Shown: positions 53,320-62,223 of the stretch, one piece after another
Layout of the letters: every line of letters begins with the position of its first letter
Numbering within the stretch: the stretch's first letter is position 1
Assembly (NCBI GenBank): GCA_019695115.1
Contig: JAIBAP010000027.1
Coordinates: 1 to 64,000, forward strand
Source: Caldilineales bacterium
GTDB taxonomy: Bacteria > Chloroflexota > Anaerolineae > J102
DNA: 64,000 nt
Direction of reading: 5' to 3'
Program-made: the position numbers and the translations under genes
Notes under the pieces: generated by a model
Told to the model about the DNA's origin: nothing
Databases searched by the model: none
The model's input: the letters and a program-made list of their open reading frames with translations, nothing else

Positions 53320-53964
53320 ATGACAACAAGAATCTTCCTGATCGATACCAGGCTGCTTGTACGGCTTGGATTTGCCGCGCTGATGGGAGCGACGCGCGAC
53401 TTCGAGATTGTGGGCGAGGCCAGTTCGATGACCGAGGCCTTGCCCGGCCTGAAAAGTTTGCGCCCTCATGTCGTTTTGGTCGAGTGGCCGCCGGCAGACG
53501 GTGGTTTGGAAACAGGCCAAGAGGTGGGTTGCCCCTGGTTAGCGTTGAGCAAAGATGAGCGTATTTCTTTTTTGTTTCTGGCCGTGAGGGCGGGGGCGGT
53601 CGGATTTATCGATGAGTCGATGACATCTGAAGCCCTGATCGAGGCCGTGCGCGCAGTCGCACAAGGACAAAACCTGTGGAGCGCGGAGCAGAAGCAACAA
53701 GCCTGGTCGTGGGAGCAGGGGGTGTATCGGAAATGGGCAAGCCTGAGTGAGCGTGAGCGGGGGATGCTCTCTTGGCTGGCGCAAGGGATGACACAAAAAG
53801 CCATCGCCGGCAAACTGCACGTTTCGCAAAGAACGGTGGAATCACATGTCTGTGGTCTCTTGCGTAAGCTCGACCTCACGACTCGCAACGAAGCCGTCGC
53901 CTGGACGATGAAGACTGGACTCTGGCCGCTGATCGAGCGGGATCAGGGAAAATACCGAGGATAG
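53320..53964 (+). CDS. LuxR-family regulator with degenerate receiver domain
   Basis: A 214-residue protein. The N-terminal half has the receiver fold but Glu55 (VLVEWPPADGG) replaces the phospho-acceptor Asp, the acidic pocket is reduced (LIDTR), and the usual Lys is missing (GFIDESMT). The C-terminal HTH is intact: LSERERGMLSWLAQGMTQKA, then VSQRTVESHVCGLLRKLDL. Likely a phosphorylation-independent (or Glu-mimic active) regulator. No kinase is next to it. The downstream secreted genes may be targets. Confidence 0.85.
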   Translation: MTTRIFLIDTRLLVRLGFAALMGATRDFEIVGEASSMTEALPGLKSLRPHVVLVEWPPADGGLETGQEVGCPWLALSKDERISFLFLAVRAGAVGFIDESMTSEALIEAVRAVAQGQNLWSAEQKQQAWSWEQGVYRKWASLSERERGMLSWLAQGMTQKAIAGKLHVSQRTVESHVCGLLRKLDLTTRNEAVAWTMKTGLWPLIERDQGKYRG

Positions 53965-54170
53965 GATCAGGGTTTTCCCGCATGACGAGAGATGAAGAGA
54001 GTGCTATGCTGATGATCGTTCAGGACAATTACTTCCAACTGTAGGCGCCGGATGCTTGAATCCGAGCCTACAGCAACGACTTCAAGGCCACGGTGTCCTC
54101 TCGATCGACTTGAACCGCCTAGCATCTGAGTAGTCACTTGCTTGCTCAAGGTTTCAACCGGAGACCAAAA

Positions 54171-54917
54171 ATGAAACAAAGGTTACTCTTCTTCGTGTTT
54201 ACCTTAGCGGCGTTCGCTGCGATGTTATCGTCGGCGCTCGCAGCCCCACTACCTCAATCAGACGAGATGGAGTGGACGGCTTTCCAATCACTTCAGTTAG
54301 GCATTTCCTTTTCGTACCCATCGGATTGGACGATAGCGGCAGCAGAAGCCGAACCAACTGAAACCACTCCTTACATTATTACGCTCTATGCGCCAGACGA
54401 TAATCTCCTCAAGGGTAACAGGATCGACATTGCCTATCTCTCCTTCGAAAGAAATGGCGACAAAGACCTGAAAACCTGGAGCGAGATGTATGAACTTGCA
54501 GCTCACGGCAGCCCATCGCCCGAAGCGATCATCCTGCGTCAGGAGCATTTCACCGGTCAAGACGGTGCTGAACACGAATTCCTGCTCAAGATGGGCAGGC
54601 ACGCAGGGCCATTCCAGGCTGCTTTGCTCACGAATGGCAGACTGGTACTATCTGCAAGTTCTTACACCCATACAGAGCTTGCCACCCAAATCCTCGAAAA
54701 ACTGGCTGATTCCGTGGTTTTTGGGACGGAGGCACCGAAAACACTTGACGATTTGAATGGAACTGCCACAGAGCGCATGTCGTTGGAAGATGTGTTGGAG
54801 CAAAACGGGCGTGGCGGTGGCGATCCATGCGATGTCGTTTGTCAGGATGAAGATACGCAAAGGAGATTGACGCCAACTCCTCCTCCCCCAACGCGTTCGT
54901 TGGGGACAACACGGTGA
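54171..54917 (+). CDS. Secreted protein with PsbP-like/unknown domain and CDVVCQD motif
   Basis: A 248-residue protein with a signal peptide (KQRLLFFVFTLAAFAAMLSS, cut after ALA about residue 24). The core LQLGISFSYPSDWTIAAAEA is like many secreted domains of the PsbP-like or 'photosystem II reaction centre PsbP' style. The C-terminal CDVVCQDEDTQRRLTPTPPP is shared in form with the next protein. Ribosome site CGGAGA before ATG 54171. Confidence 0.65.
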   Translation: MKQRLLFFVFTLAAFAAMLSSALAAPLPQSDEMEWTAFQSLQLGISFSYPSDWTIAAAEAEPTETTPYIITLYAPDDNLLKGNRIDIAYLSFERNGDKDLKTWSEMYELAAHGSPSPEAIILRQEHFTGQDGAEHEFLLKMGRHAGPFQAALLTNGRLVLSASSYTHTELATQILEKLADSVVFGTEAPKTLDDLNGTATERMSLEDVLEQNGRGGGDPCDVVCQDEDTQRRLTPTPPPPTRSLGTTR

Positions 54918-54936
54918 AGTGAGCCCTTTCCTATCC

Positions 54937-55707
54937 ATGAAGATGAGGCGACCCATCCTCGTTCTGGCCCTCGCGGCCTTGCTCATGGCCGCATGCCAGA
55001 TCCCTGCTGCTCCGAAGGCGCCCGTGCCACCGGCTCCCGCGCCTTCGACGACACCGGCAGTCGACCGGCTGGCTACTGCTACGCCCGTATGCGATCTCGT
55101 CTGCCAGGACGCTACCGCCACAGTGCGACTGACGCTGACGCCGCTTCCCTCCCTCACCGTCACCAATAGCTCACAGTATTACACGCAAGAAGCGCAGTAT
55201 CATGCCCGACTAACGCTTGAGGCTGGCCACACCGAGTCCCCCACGCCCGGCCCGGTGCACACACCCACGCTTCTTCCCACCGATCAGCCGGGCTTCGCCG
55301 TCTACCAGGGACAAAGCTACATCGCCGAAACGGAGCCGCCGCCGCTTTATCGCCTGCTATACGCGATGGGCTTATGGCGGCTGGAAGATTCAGCAGACTG
55401 GCAGTACAGCGGTATTGGCCCCAGTGATCTCAGGCGGCGAGAGATCGAGGGCTGTATCCTCCATCTTGCTACATTGCCGCGCGACGTTTTGGAACCGGTC
55501 ACACGCGATCACATCTCTCTGGCCGATTACACCTGGAAACGCACTTTCGCCGAACGCGAGCACAAGGTGTTCTACAGCCTTTCCCTGGGTCGCGATTGGT
55601 ACGGCTTCGAGCTTGACCTGCCGCCGAGCGCACCGGCTACCAATGTCCAGCAATGCCAATCTGAGGCTGAGACGGTAATCGATACCTTCACACTGGTGGC
55701 AAAGTAA
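54937..55707 (+). CDS. Secreted lipoprotein with CDLVCQD motif
   Basis: A lipoprotein of 256 residues (ATG 54937; GTG 54919 would add six). Signal ending in LLMAAC. A proline/threonine-rich linker follows, then CDLVCQDATATVRLTLTPLP, which mirrors CDVVCQDEDTQRRLTPTP of the upstream gene, then a globular part with WRLEDSADWQYSGIGPSDL. No family recognised. Pair likely co-expressed (20 bp apart). Confidence 0.65.
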   Translation: MKMRRPILVLALAALLMAACQIPAAPKAPVPPAPAPSTTPAVDRLATATPVCDLVCQDATATVRLTLTPLPSLTVTNSSQYYTQEAQYHARLTLEAGHTESPTPGPVHTPTLLPTDQPGFAVYQGQSYIAETEPPPLYRLLYAMGLWRLEDSADWQYSGIGPSDLRRREIEGCILHLATLPRDVLEPVTRDHISLADYTWKRTFAEREHKVFYSLSLGRDWYGFELDLPPSAPATNVQQCQSEAETVIDTFTLVAK

Positions 55708-55797
55708 GTCACCCAATCACTTCGTCACCCTTGCGTCACTCGTTTGTCAGCCGCCTGACTTGCACAGCGGCGCCGATTCCTGTAAAGTAGGCGAGTA

Positions 55798-55828
55798 GAT
55801 GCGACGCACTTCGCAAGTGCGTCGCATC
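55798..55828. repeat. Dispersed GCGACGCACTT palindrome, copy 4
   Basis: GATGCGACGCACTT / AAGTGCGTCGCATC around CGC. Outermost pairs differ from other copies but pair. Confidence 0.85.
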
Positions 55829-55973
55829 TGTAAGCCAAAGCCACCGACCTTCACCGGCGGTGAGCGCCCCCCAACCCCGGACGGCCTTCCGTCCTCTTCT
55901 CCCAAACAACTCGCTCGCTCGGATCCTTGCAGACCGAGACGGCCGATAGCTCAGACGCACGAGTCTATTCCAG

Positions 55974-56001
55974 CCACAGGTCTGCACCTGTGGCTTTTTT
56001 T
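55974..56001 (+). terminator. Intrinsic terminator upstream of panD
   Basis: CCACAGGT (55974-55981), CTGC, ACCTGTGG (55986-55993), C, then seven T. It lies 75 bp before panD. It may end the lipoprotein transcript or act in a panD leader. The remaining stretch 55708-55973 has no gene. Confidence 0.8.
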
Positions 56002-56075
56002 GTCTCACCCACACCCCTTCGTGTCCTCTTTGTGTCCTTCGTGACTTCGTGTTCGAAACTCCTACGCCCACAACC

Positions 56076-56489
56076 ATGATTACCCGCACCCTGCTCAAGA
56101 GCAAAATCCATCGCGCCACCGTCACCGACGCCGACCTCCACTACGTCGGCTCCATCACCATCGACGAAGACCTGCTCCGCGCCGCCGACATCCTCCCCTA
56201 CGAAAAAGTCCAGGTGGTGGATGTGGACAACGGTAACCGGCTGGAGACCTATGCCATCGCCGGCCCCGCCGGCCAGGGCGACATCTGTCTGAACGGCGCC
56301 GCCGCCCGGCTGGTCAGCCCCGGCGACACCGTGATCATCATGTCGTACGTGGATGTGACCGAGCCTGTGCCCCAGCCCTGGGAACCGATCGTCGTCCATG
56401 TCGACCGCCACAACCGCATCGCCGACCTGGCCCACGCCATCCACCCCGGAACCTACGTCGACCCAACCCCCGCCTTCTCCCTCTCCTAA
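56076..56489 (+). CDS. panD: Aspartate 1-decarboxylase
   Basis: A 137-residue pyruvoyl enzyme that makes beta-alanine for pantothenate. [20 protein letters not shown] is the family start. The self-cleavage site is Gly25-Ser26 ([10 protein letters not shown]), with Tyr23 and Lys9. [19 protein letters not shown] is the conserved C-terminal half. First gene of the pan cluster. The extended frame upstream of ATG 56076 is not used. Confidence 0.96.
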   Translation: MITRTLLKSKIHRATVTDADLHYVGSITIDEDLLRAADILPYEKVQVVDVDNGNRLETYAIAGPAGQGDICLNGAAARLVSPGDTVIIMSYVDVTEPVPQPWEPIVVHVDRHNRIADLAHAIHPGTYVDPTPAFSLS

Positions 56490-56499
56490 CCCACCCCCT

Positions 56500-56530
56500 C
56501 CCTGCGTCCCTGCGTCCCTCCCTCTCCATG
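56500..56530. repeat. TCCCTGCGTCCCTGCGTCCC repeat
   Basis: Reverse complement of the repeat inside the RecQ gene at 3655-3765. It touches the start of the DUF2520 gene. Confidence 0.8.
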
Positions 56531-57439
56531 TCTCTCCCCCTCCCTCCCTCCCCCCTCCCCACCCTCGCCTTCGTCGGCGCCGGGCGGGTGGGCGGCGCCC
56601 TGGCCCTGGCCGCACACCGGGCCGGCTACACCGTGGTAGGCATCACCACCCGCACCCCGGCCCGCGCCCGGCCTCTCCTGGCTGCCACCGGCGCCCGGCT
56701 GCTGCCCGACCTGGCCGCCGTGGTCGCCGCCGCCGACCTGGTCTTCCTGGCCGTGCCGGATGACGCCATTGCCGGGGTCGATGCCGAGGGGGCCGGGGTC
56801 TGGAGGGCGGGCCTGGGGGTCGTCCACCATTCGGGACTGCACGGCGCCGGGCTTCTGCACCATGCCGCCGCTGCCGGGGCCAGTGTGGGCGCCCTCCATC
56901 CCCTGCAAACCATCACCGACCCTGAATCCGCCCAATCGTTGCTGCCCGGTTCTTACTTCGGCCTGAGCGGCGACCCCGACCTGCTGCCGGTGCTGCGTGA
57001 GTTCGTGCTGGCGCTGGGCGGGCGGCCGCTGCTGGTGCCGGATGAGGCCAAAGCCCTCTATCACGCCGCCGCCGTCTTCGCCAGCAACTACCTCGTCACC
57101 TGTTTTGCCCAGGCGGTGGACTTGCTGGCCGGGTTGGGCATCCCTGCCGACGATGCCGCCCAGGCCCTGCTGCCGTTGGTGCAGGGCGCCGCCAGCAACC
57201 TGGCCCACCGCGGCCTGCCCCAGGCCCTCACCGGCCCCATCTCGCGCGGCGACGCCGGCACCCTGGCCACCCACCAGCAACACCTGGCCGCCGCCCGGCC
57301 CGACCTGCTGCCCCTCTACCAACTGTTGGGCCGGGCCACCCTACCCATCGCCGCCGCCCAGGACCGGCTTTCGCCCGCCGCCCTGGCATCTCTCGACGCC
57401 GTCCTCACCCTTCCCACCCCTTCAGGAGAACGACCATGA
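56528..57439 (+). CDS. Rossmann-like/DUF2520 reductase, candidate ketopantoate reductase
   Basis: A 303-residue protein. [20 protein letters not shown] is an NAD(P)-binding Rossmann start; [35 protein letters not shown] and the C-terminal helical DUF2520 domain ([20 protein letters not shown]) follow. It sits between panD and panB (4-nt overlap with panB). panE is not in the cluster, so it may supply the ketopantoate reduction step, as the non-PanE enzyme PanG does in Francisella; whether this is the same family was not checked. The first 11 residues are from repeat DNA. Confidence 0.8.
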   Translation: MSLPLPPSPLPTLAFVGAGRVGGALALAAHRAGYTVVGITTRTPARARPLLAATGARLLPDLAAVVAAADLVFLAVPDDAIAGVDAEGAGVWRAGLGVVHHSGLHGAGLLHHAAAAGASVGALHPLQTITDPESAQSLLPGSYFGLSGDPDLLPVLREFVLALGGRPLLVPDEAKALYHAAAVFASNYLVTCFAQAVDLLAGLGIPADDAAQALLPLVQGAASNLAHRGLPQALTGPISRGDAGTLATHQQHLAAARPDLLPLYQLLGRATLPIAAAQDRLSPAALASLDAVLTLPTPSGERP

Positions 57440-58320
57440 AAACCACCATCCGCACCATCCAACAGAAGAAAGAACGCGGCGAAGCGATCGTCATGTTGAC
57501 GAGCTACGACTACACCTCGGCCCGTCTTGCCGCCGCCGCTGGCGTCGACATCCTGCTCGTCGGCGATAGCCTGGGCATGGTCATCCAGGGCTACGACACC
57601 ACCCTGCCGGTCACACTCAACGACATCATCTACCACACCCGCGCCGTGGTGCGCGGCGCCCCCGAAAGCCTGGTCGTGGCCGACATGCCCTTCATGAGCT
57701 ACCAGGTCTCGCCCGAACAGGCGCTGGTCAACGCCGGGCGGGTGATGCAGGAGACCGGGGCGCAGGCTGTCAAGCTGGAGGGCGGCGCCCACATGGCCGC
57801 CACGGTGCAACGGCTGGTGCAGGTGGGCATCCCGGTCATGGGCCACATCGGGCTGACGCCGCAGAGCGTGAACCAGATGGGCGGCTGGCGGGTGCAGGGC
57901 CGCAGCTCGGCCGAGGCCGACCGCCTCATCGCCGACGCCAGAGCGTTGGCCGAAGCCGGGGCCTTCAGCATCGTGCTAGAGCTGGTTCCCATCGAGCTGG
58001 CCGCAGCCATCACCGCCGCCGTGCCCGTCCCCACCATCGGCATCGGCGCCGGGCCGCACTGCGACGGCCAGGTGCAGGTGTGGCACGACATCCTCGGCCT
58101 CTTCTCCGATTTCCAGCCCAAGCACGCCCGCCGCTACGCCGACCTGGGCGCGGCCATCCGCCAGGCCGTGAGCCAATACGCCGCCGACGTGCGCGGCCGG
58201 GCCTTCCCCACCGAGGCCCACGCCACCCACCTGACCGCCGACCTGGCCGCCCTCTACGCGCCTGCCCAAGCCGCTCAGCCAGAGCAGCTTAGCCCGATAC
58301 CCGTGGCCAAAGCTGCGTAG
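57436..58320 (+). CDS. panB: 3-methyl-2-oxobutanoate hydroxymethyltransferase
   Basis: A 294-residue TIM-barrel enzyme that makes ketopantoate with methylene-tetrahydrofolate. [40 protein letters not shown] and GHIGLTPQS are the family motifs; metal and substrate residues Asp and Glu (VKLEGG, LELVP) are in place. [20 protein letters not shown] is near the C-terminus. Confidence 0.97.
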   Translation: MKTTIRTIQQKKERGEAIVMLTSYDYTSARLAAAAGVDILLVGDSLGMVIQGYDTTLPVTLNDIIYHTRAVVRGAPESLVVADMPFMSYQVSPEQALVNAGRVMQETGAQAVKLEGGAHMAATVQRLVQVGIPVMGHIGLTPQSVNQMGGWRVQGRSSAEADRLIADARALAEAGAFSIVLELVPIELAAAITAAVPVPTIGIGAGPHCDGQVQVWHDILGLFSDFQPKHARRYADLGAAIRQAVSQYAADVRGRAFPTEAHATHLTADLAALYAPAQAAQPEQLSPIPVAKAA

Positions 58321-58324
58321 TGTG

Positions 58325-58394
58325 GAGATTGGAGATTTGAGATTGGTTATTCGCGCTCAATCTCCAATCTCCACTCTCTAATCTCCAATCTCCT
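58325..58394. repeat. GGAGATTGGAGATTTGAGAT repeat with inverted half
   Basis: Forward GGAGATTGGAGATT units then AATCTCCAATCTCC units, so the region can form a hairpin between panB and panC. Same family as 6115-6246. Confidence 0.85.
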
Positions 58395-58404
58395 CACCCC
58401 ACCT

Positions 58405-59247
58405 ATGGAACTCCTCACCACCACCCCCGCCATGCAGTCGCGCCGGCGGGAGATTGCCGGCGCGGTCGGCGTCGTGCCGACGATGGGCTATCTGCACGCC
58501 GGCCACACCTCGCTGGCCCGCCGCGCCCGGGCCGAAAACGACTTTGTGATCGCCACCATCTTTGTCAACCCCAGCCAGTTCGGGCCGAACGAAGACCTGG
58601 CCGCCTACCCGCGCGACCTGCCCCGCGACCTGGCCCTGCTCGAAGCCGAGGGCGTCGATCTCGTCTTCGCGCCCGATTCCCCCGCCCAGATCTACCCGCC
58701 CGGCTATCAGACCTGGATCGACCTCAGCGACCTGCCCGCGCGGCTGGAGGGCGCGCAACGGCCGGGGCATTTCCGCGGGGTGGCCACCGTCGTCGCCAAG
58801 ATCTTCAACCTCACCCGGCCCAGGCGCGCCTATTTCGGCCAGAAAGACGCCCAGCAGTGCGCCGTCATCCGGCGGATGGCGCTGGACCTCAACTTCGACC
58901 TCGAAGTCGTCATCTGCCCGACGGTGCGCGAGCCGCACGGCCTGGCCATGAGCTCGCGCAATGCCTATCTGACCGCCGACGAGCGCGCCCGCGCCGGCGT
59001 GCTGTTCCGCGCCCTCAGCGCCGCCCAGGCTGCCTACCAGGCGGGCGAGCGAGATGCAGGGCTGCTGCGCCAGATGATGAGCGACATCCTGGCCGCCGAG
59101 CCGTTGGCCCGCCCCGACTACGTCAGCGTCGCCGACCTGGACACCCTGGCCGAGATCGACGGCGCCCTCCCCGGCCCGGCCCTGGCTTCGTTGGCGGTGC
59201 GTTTTGGCCGGGCGCGGCTGATCGATAACTTGACCCTCAAACCCTAA
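58405..59247 (+). CDS. panC: Pantothenate synthetase
   Basis: A 280-residue ATP-dependent ligase of pantoate and beta-alanine. VPTMGYLHAGHTSLARRARA is the HIGH-like ATP site, FVNPSQFGPNEDLAAYPRDL is typical, YFGQKDAQQCAVIRRM, and AMSSRNAYL is the KMSKS-like loop. Completes the pan cluster. Good length. Confidence 0.97.
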   Translation: MELLTTTPAMQSRRREIAGAVGVVPTMGYLHAGHTSLARRARAENDFVIATIFVNPSQFGPNEDLAAYPRDLPRDLALLEAEGVDLVFAPDSPAQIYPPGYQTWIDLSDLPARLEGAQRPGHFRGVATVVAKIFNLTRPRRAYFGQKDAQQCAVIRRMALDLNFDLEVVICPTVREPHGLAMSSRNAYLTADERARAGVLFRALSAAQAAYQAGERDAGLLRQMMSDILAAEPLARPDYVSVADLDTLAEIDGALPGPALASLAVRFGRARLIDNLTLKP

Positions 59248-59253
59248 ACCAAA

Positions 59254-59284
59254 CCCTAAAGGTCTCTGAGACCTTTAGGGTTTT
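59254..59284. terminator. Intrinsic terminator between panC and AI-2E/HAD fusion
   Basis: CCCTAAAGGTCT / AGACCTTTAGGG (12-bp perfect stem, loop CTG, 59254-59280), then TTTT. It lies between convergent genes. The reverse strand lacks a strong T-run, so it mostly serves panC. Confidence 0.88.
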
Positions 59285-59289
59285 CCTGG

Positions 59290-61068
59290 TCAGAACCGCT
59301 GCACCAGGTCGGCGGTGCTATCGAGGATGAGGTCGGCGTCGGCCAGGTCGCGAGGCCCGCCAAAGCCGCACAAGACGCCGATGGTGCGCGTCCCGGCCGC
59401 CTGCCCGGCCCGGATATCGACGACGGTATCACCCACCATCACACATGCCTGCGGCTCCAGCCCCAACAGTCGGCTGGCCGTGAGCACGGGTTCGGGGTGC
59501 GGCTTCAGGCGGCGGACGTCATCCCGGGTCACGACGGCATCGAATAGCTCCTCCAGGCCATGGGTGCGCAAAAAATGCCAGGCGATGCTGTCGTCGCGAG
59601 TTGTGACCAGGGCCAGTTTGTAGGTCGGCTTGAGGGTGCGCAGCGCTGCCTCGACGCCGGGCACCGGTTTCATCGCCTCGGGATGGCAGTGACCCAGGCA
59701 GCTCTGCATCCACCGGTTCAGACGGAAGGCTTCGTCGTCGAGGTGCAGGCGGTCGAGCTGCGTCACCAGCCAGTTGGCGGGACCTTCGGCTGCCATCGCC
59801 AGACGGCGCAGGAACGGCGTCGGATCGCCGCGGGGGAACAGGCTGCTTAGCCGGCCGAGACGGGCGGCCAGGTTGCTGACGATGGCGTTGTCGGTGTCGG
59901 CCAGGGTGCCGTCCAGGTCGAAGAGGACGCCGGCCATAGGTTGCCCGCCCAGGAAGCCACGCTGATCAGGGGTCAGAACAGCGGTTGGCGATGAGAACGG
60001 CGCCTCGTCGAGCAGCTTGTCATAGATGTAGCCGCCGAGCAAGCGGGCCGTGGCCAGAACGGGGGCCGCGAACAACACACCCAGAACACCCGCCTGCGCT
60101 GCCCCGATGATGCTGGCCACAAAGACCAGGCCGGGATGGAGTTGCACGCGCCGGCCGATGAAGCGAGGGATGATGTAGACCTGATCGAGCTGAAAGACCA
60201 GGGTGTAGACCACCAGCACGACCAGGGCCACGGTGGCGTTGCTGACCGGCAGCCAGGACGAACCGCTAAAAAGGGCGATGAACAGGGCCGGGAGAACGGC
60301 GATGATCGGGCCGACGGTGGGGACGAATTCGCCCAGGCCGGCAATGGCGCCGAGCAGAAACGCGTTCGACATCCCCATCACCCACATCGACAGACCGATG
60401 GTGACCCCAACCGTTGTCGAAACCAGGATCTGACCACGGAAAAAACTGCCCCAGATCAGCCCCATGTCCTGCAACAGGCGGATGAGTTCAAGGCGGAAGG
60501 AGGCACGGGCATGGCCGAGCAGCCAACCTCTTAGCCGGTAGCTATCCTTGAGCAGCCAGAAGACGACGACCAGGATGAAGAGCAGCCACAGCAAGCTGGA
60601 GGCCAGGCCAGAGACGATGCTGACGGCGCTGCCGGCCAGGGGAGCGATGAGCGCCTGCGAGGCCTCGACCAGGCGCTGGGCCAGATCGCTGCCTTCCAGC
60701 ACCAGCGGGCCAAGCCGGAATGTTTCGGCGCTGAGACGGTCGAGGAGGGGGCGAAGGCCGGCGGCTTCGTGCTGGATGCGGGCGACCAGGTTGGCAAGGC
60801 TGGGGGTGAGAAGGACGGGCGCCAGCACGAGCGCCAGCACGGTCAGCGCCAGCACCACAAAGGCGGCCCCGCCGCGGCTCCAACCGGTGCGCCGGATCAG
60901 CCATTCGGTGGGCGGCTTGAGGAAATAGGCCAGCACCCCCGCCAGGATCAGCGGGGGCAACGACTGCCCGAATTGCACCAGCAGCCAGGCGACTACCACC
61001 AGGCTGCTGATGAGCACGATCAGTTTGGTGGTGGGCGTCCAGCGATTCTCCATCCTGTCCTGCCGCAC
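59290..61068 (-). CDS. Fusion: AI-2E-family transporter + HAD hydrolase
   Basis: One 592-residue frame. Residues 1-365 form an AI-2E/PerM-type transporter with about eight membrane helices (LAYFLKPPTEWLIRRTG; GEFVPTVGPIIAVLPALFIA; FQLDQVYIIPRFIGRRVQLH). Residues about 379-592 are a HAD phosphatase: DLDGT (Asp384, Asp386), TTRDD, RLKPHPEP lysine and GDTVVDIRAG. All HAD catalytic residues are present. The two activities are normally separate. A start at ATG 61053 (MENRW) is also possible. Confidence 0.88.
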   Translation of the reverse strand: MRQDRMENRWTPTTKLIVLISSLVVVAWLLVQFGQSLPPLILAGVLAYFLKPPTEWLIRRTGWSRGGAAFVVLALTVLALVLAPVLLTPSLANLVARIQHEAAGLRPLLDRLSAETFRLGPLVLEGSDLAQRLVEASQALIAPLAGSAVSIVSGLASSLLWLLFILVVVFWLLKDSYRLRGWLLGHARASFRLELIRLLQDMGLIWGSFFRGQILVSTTVGVTIGLSMWVMGMSNAFLLGAIAGLGEFVPTVGPIIAVLPALFIALFSGSSWLPVSNATVALVVLVVYTLVFQLDQVYIIPRFIGRRVQLHPGLVFVASIIGAAQAGVLGVLFAAPVLATARLLGGYIYDKLLDEAPFSSPTAVLTPDQRGFLGGQPMAGVLFDLDGTLADTDNAIVSNLAARLGRLSSLFPRGDPTPFLRRLAMAAEGPANWLVTQLDRLHLDDEAFRLNRWMQSCLGHCHPEAMKPVPGVEAALRTLKPTYKLALVTTRDDSIAWHFLRTHGLEELFDAVVTRDDVRRLKPHPEPVLTASRLLGLEPQACVMVGDTVVDIRAGQAAGTRTIGVLCGFGGPRDLADADLILDSTADLVQRF

Positions 61069-61079
61069 GCCGGCGGCCT

Positions 61080-61730
61080 CTACTCGACGAGACCGACATC
61101 GCTGAACGGCCAGTAGCGTACCCAGGCCCTGCCCACGATGTTGTCGAAAGTGATCGGCCCGAACGAACGCGAGTCGTTGGAGTTGTTGCGATTGTCGCCC
61201 ATGACAAAGACGCTGCCAGCGGGGACGGTGAGAACCGGGTAATCGCCGCGGGTGACGGTGCGCAGATAGGGTTCGGCCAGCGGCTGGCCGTCGATGAGCA
61301 CCTGGCCGCTGCTGACCTGGATCGTTTCGCCGGGAAGACCGATGACGCGCTTGATCAGCATCTCCCGGCCATAGTTGGGAACATGGATGACGATGATATC
61401 GCCCCGATGGGGGGGGTGGAGATGGTAGCTGACCTTCTCGATCACCAACCGCTGGTGGCCGTAGAGCGTCGGCTCCATGCTGTAGCCCTCGACGCGCGTG
61501 GCCTGGGCCAGGAAGAGGTGGATGAGCAGGGCGATGAGGACGGCCGGGAGGACGGTGCTGACCAACTCGCGCAGGCTCTGGCCGATGAGCGAGTCAGAGG
61601 GCGCCGCCAGACGGCCGCTTGTCTGTGGGACGGGCGGCGGGGTGTAGGCAGACAGGTCGTAACGCTCCGGCTGGTCTTCCGGGCGGATGATGCGGGCGTC
61701 GGGTGGGAGGTGGGGCAGGGGTGAGGTCAT
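61080..61730 (-). CDS. lepB: Signal peptidase I
   Basis: A 216-residue membrane protease. A membrane helix (about 55-75) is followed by Ser84 (GYSMEPTL) and Lys127 (LIKRVIGLPGE), the catalytic dyad, then GDNRNNSNDSRSFGPI. It cuts signal peptides of exported proteins. ATG 61730 was chosen; upstream codons do not look coding. Downstream by 11 bp is the AI-2E/HAD gene. Confidence 0.95.
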   Translation of the reverse strand: MTSPLPHLPPDARIIRPEDQPERYDLSAYTPPPVPQTSGRLAAPSDSLIGQSLRELVSTVLPAVLIALLIHLFLAQATRVEGYSMEPTLYGHQRLVIEKVSYHLHPPHRGDIIVIHVPNYGREMLIKRVIGLPGETIQVSSGQVLIDGQPLAEPYLRTVTRGDYPVLTVPAGSVFVMGDNRNNSNDSRSFGPITFDNIVGRAWVRYWPFSDVGLVE

Positions 61731-61945
61731 GGAGGGGCGGGAAAGCGGCGGGAAACGGCAAGACAACCTGGGTGCGGCGCGCCGGCGGGGATAGATGGCT
61801 TTGCGCAACGCAGTTCTTGGCCCAGTGCGAAGACGGACGGTATGAAGCTATTCTAGCCGGGTGTGTGCATTCCTGGCAAACGATGTGGCCCGGATGGGTG
61901 TCTTTCCTTACGCCTACCCCCTTGCGTCCCGGTTTCGACTCCCCC

Positions 61946-62209
61946 TCACCCCTCCCAGTCGATATCGATCGGCCCACGGTTTTCGGGTTCCTCGCCGGCA
62001 TAGTAGCGGCGGCGCAGGCTCTTGAGCAGCAGCCGGGCCGCGGCCAGGAGTTCGTGGGCGGCGCGATCGAGATGCTGCCAGAATTCCTCCGGCAAACCAA
62101 AGTCATGGCGAAAGAGCGTTCGGCGCAGGGCGCGCAGCCCCTGCATCATCCACTTCTCCCACGAGAAGCCTTCCTGGGCGGGCTTGGGTTCGCGGTCGGC
62201 GTCGGGCAT
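61946..62209 (-). CDS. Small hypothetical protein
   Basis: An 87-residue protein, Arg/Glu/Leu-rich: SWEKWMMQGLRALRRTLFRH, WQHLDRAAHELLAAARLLLK, ending in acidic ENRGPIDIDWEG. Two amphipathic helices; could bind a membrane or a partner. 14 nt after the methyltransferase stop, so probably co-transcribed. No family recognised. Confidence 0.6.
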   Translation of the reverse strand: MPDADREPKPAQEGFSWEKWMMQGLRALRRTLFRHDFGLPEEFWQHLDRAAHELLAAARLLLKSLRRRYYAGEEPENRGPIDIDWEG

Positions 62210-62223
62210 CGCTGGCTTTTCCT

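Noticed and set aside
55799-56044. 81-codon plus-strand frame before panD
   Set aside because: Begins in the palindrome, passes through an intrinsic terminator and has no coding pattern.
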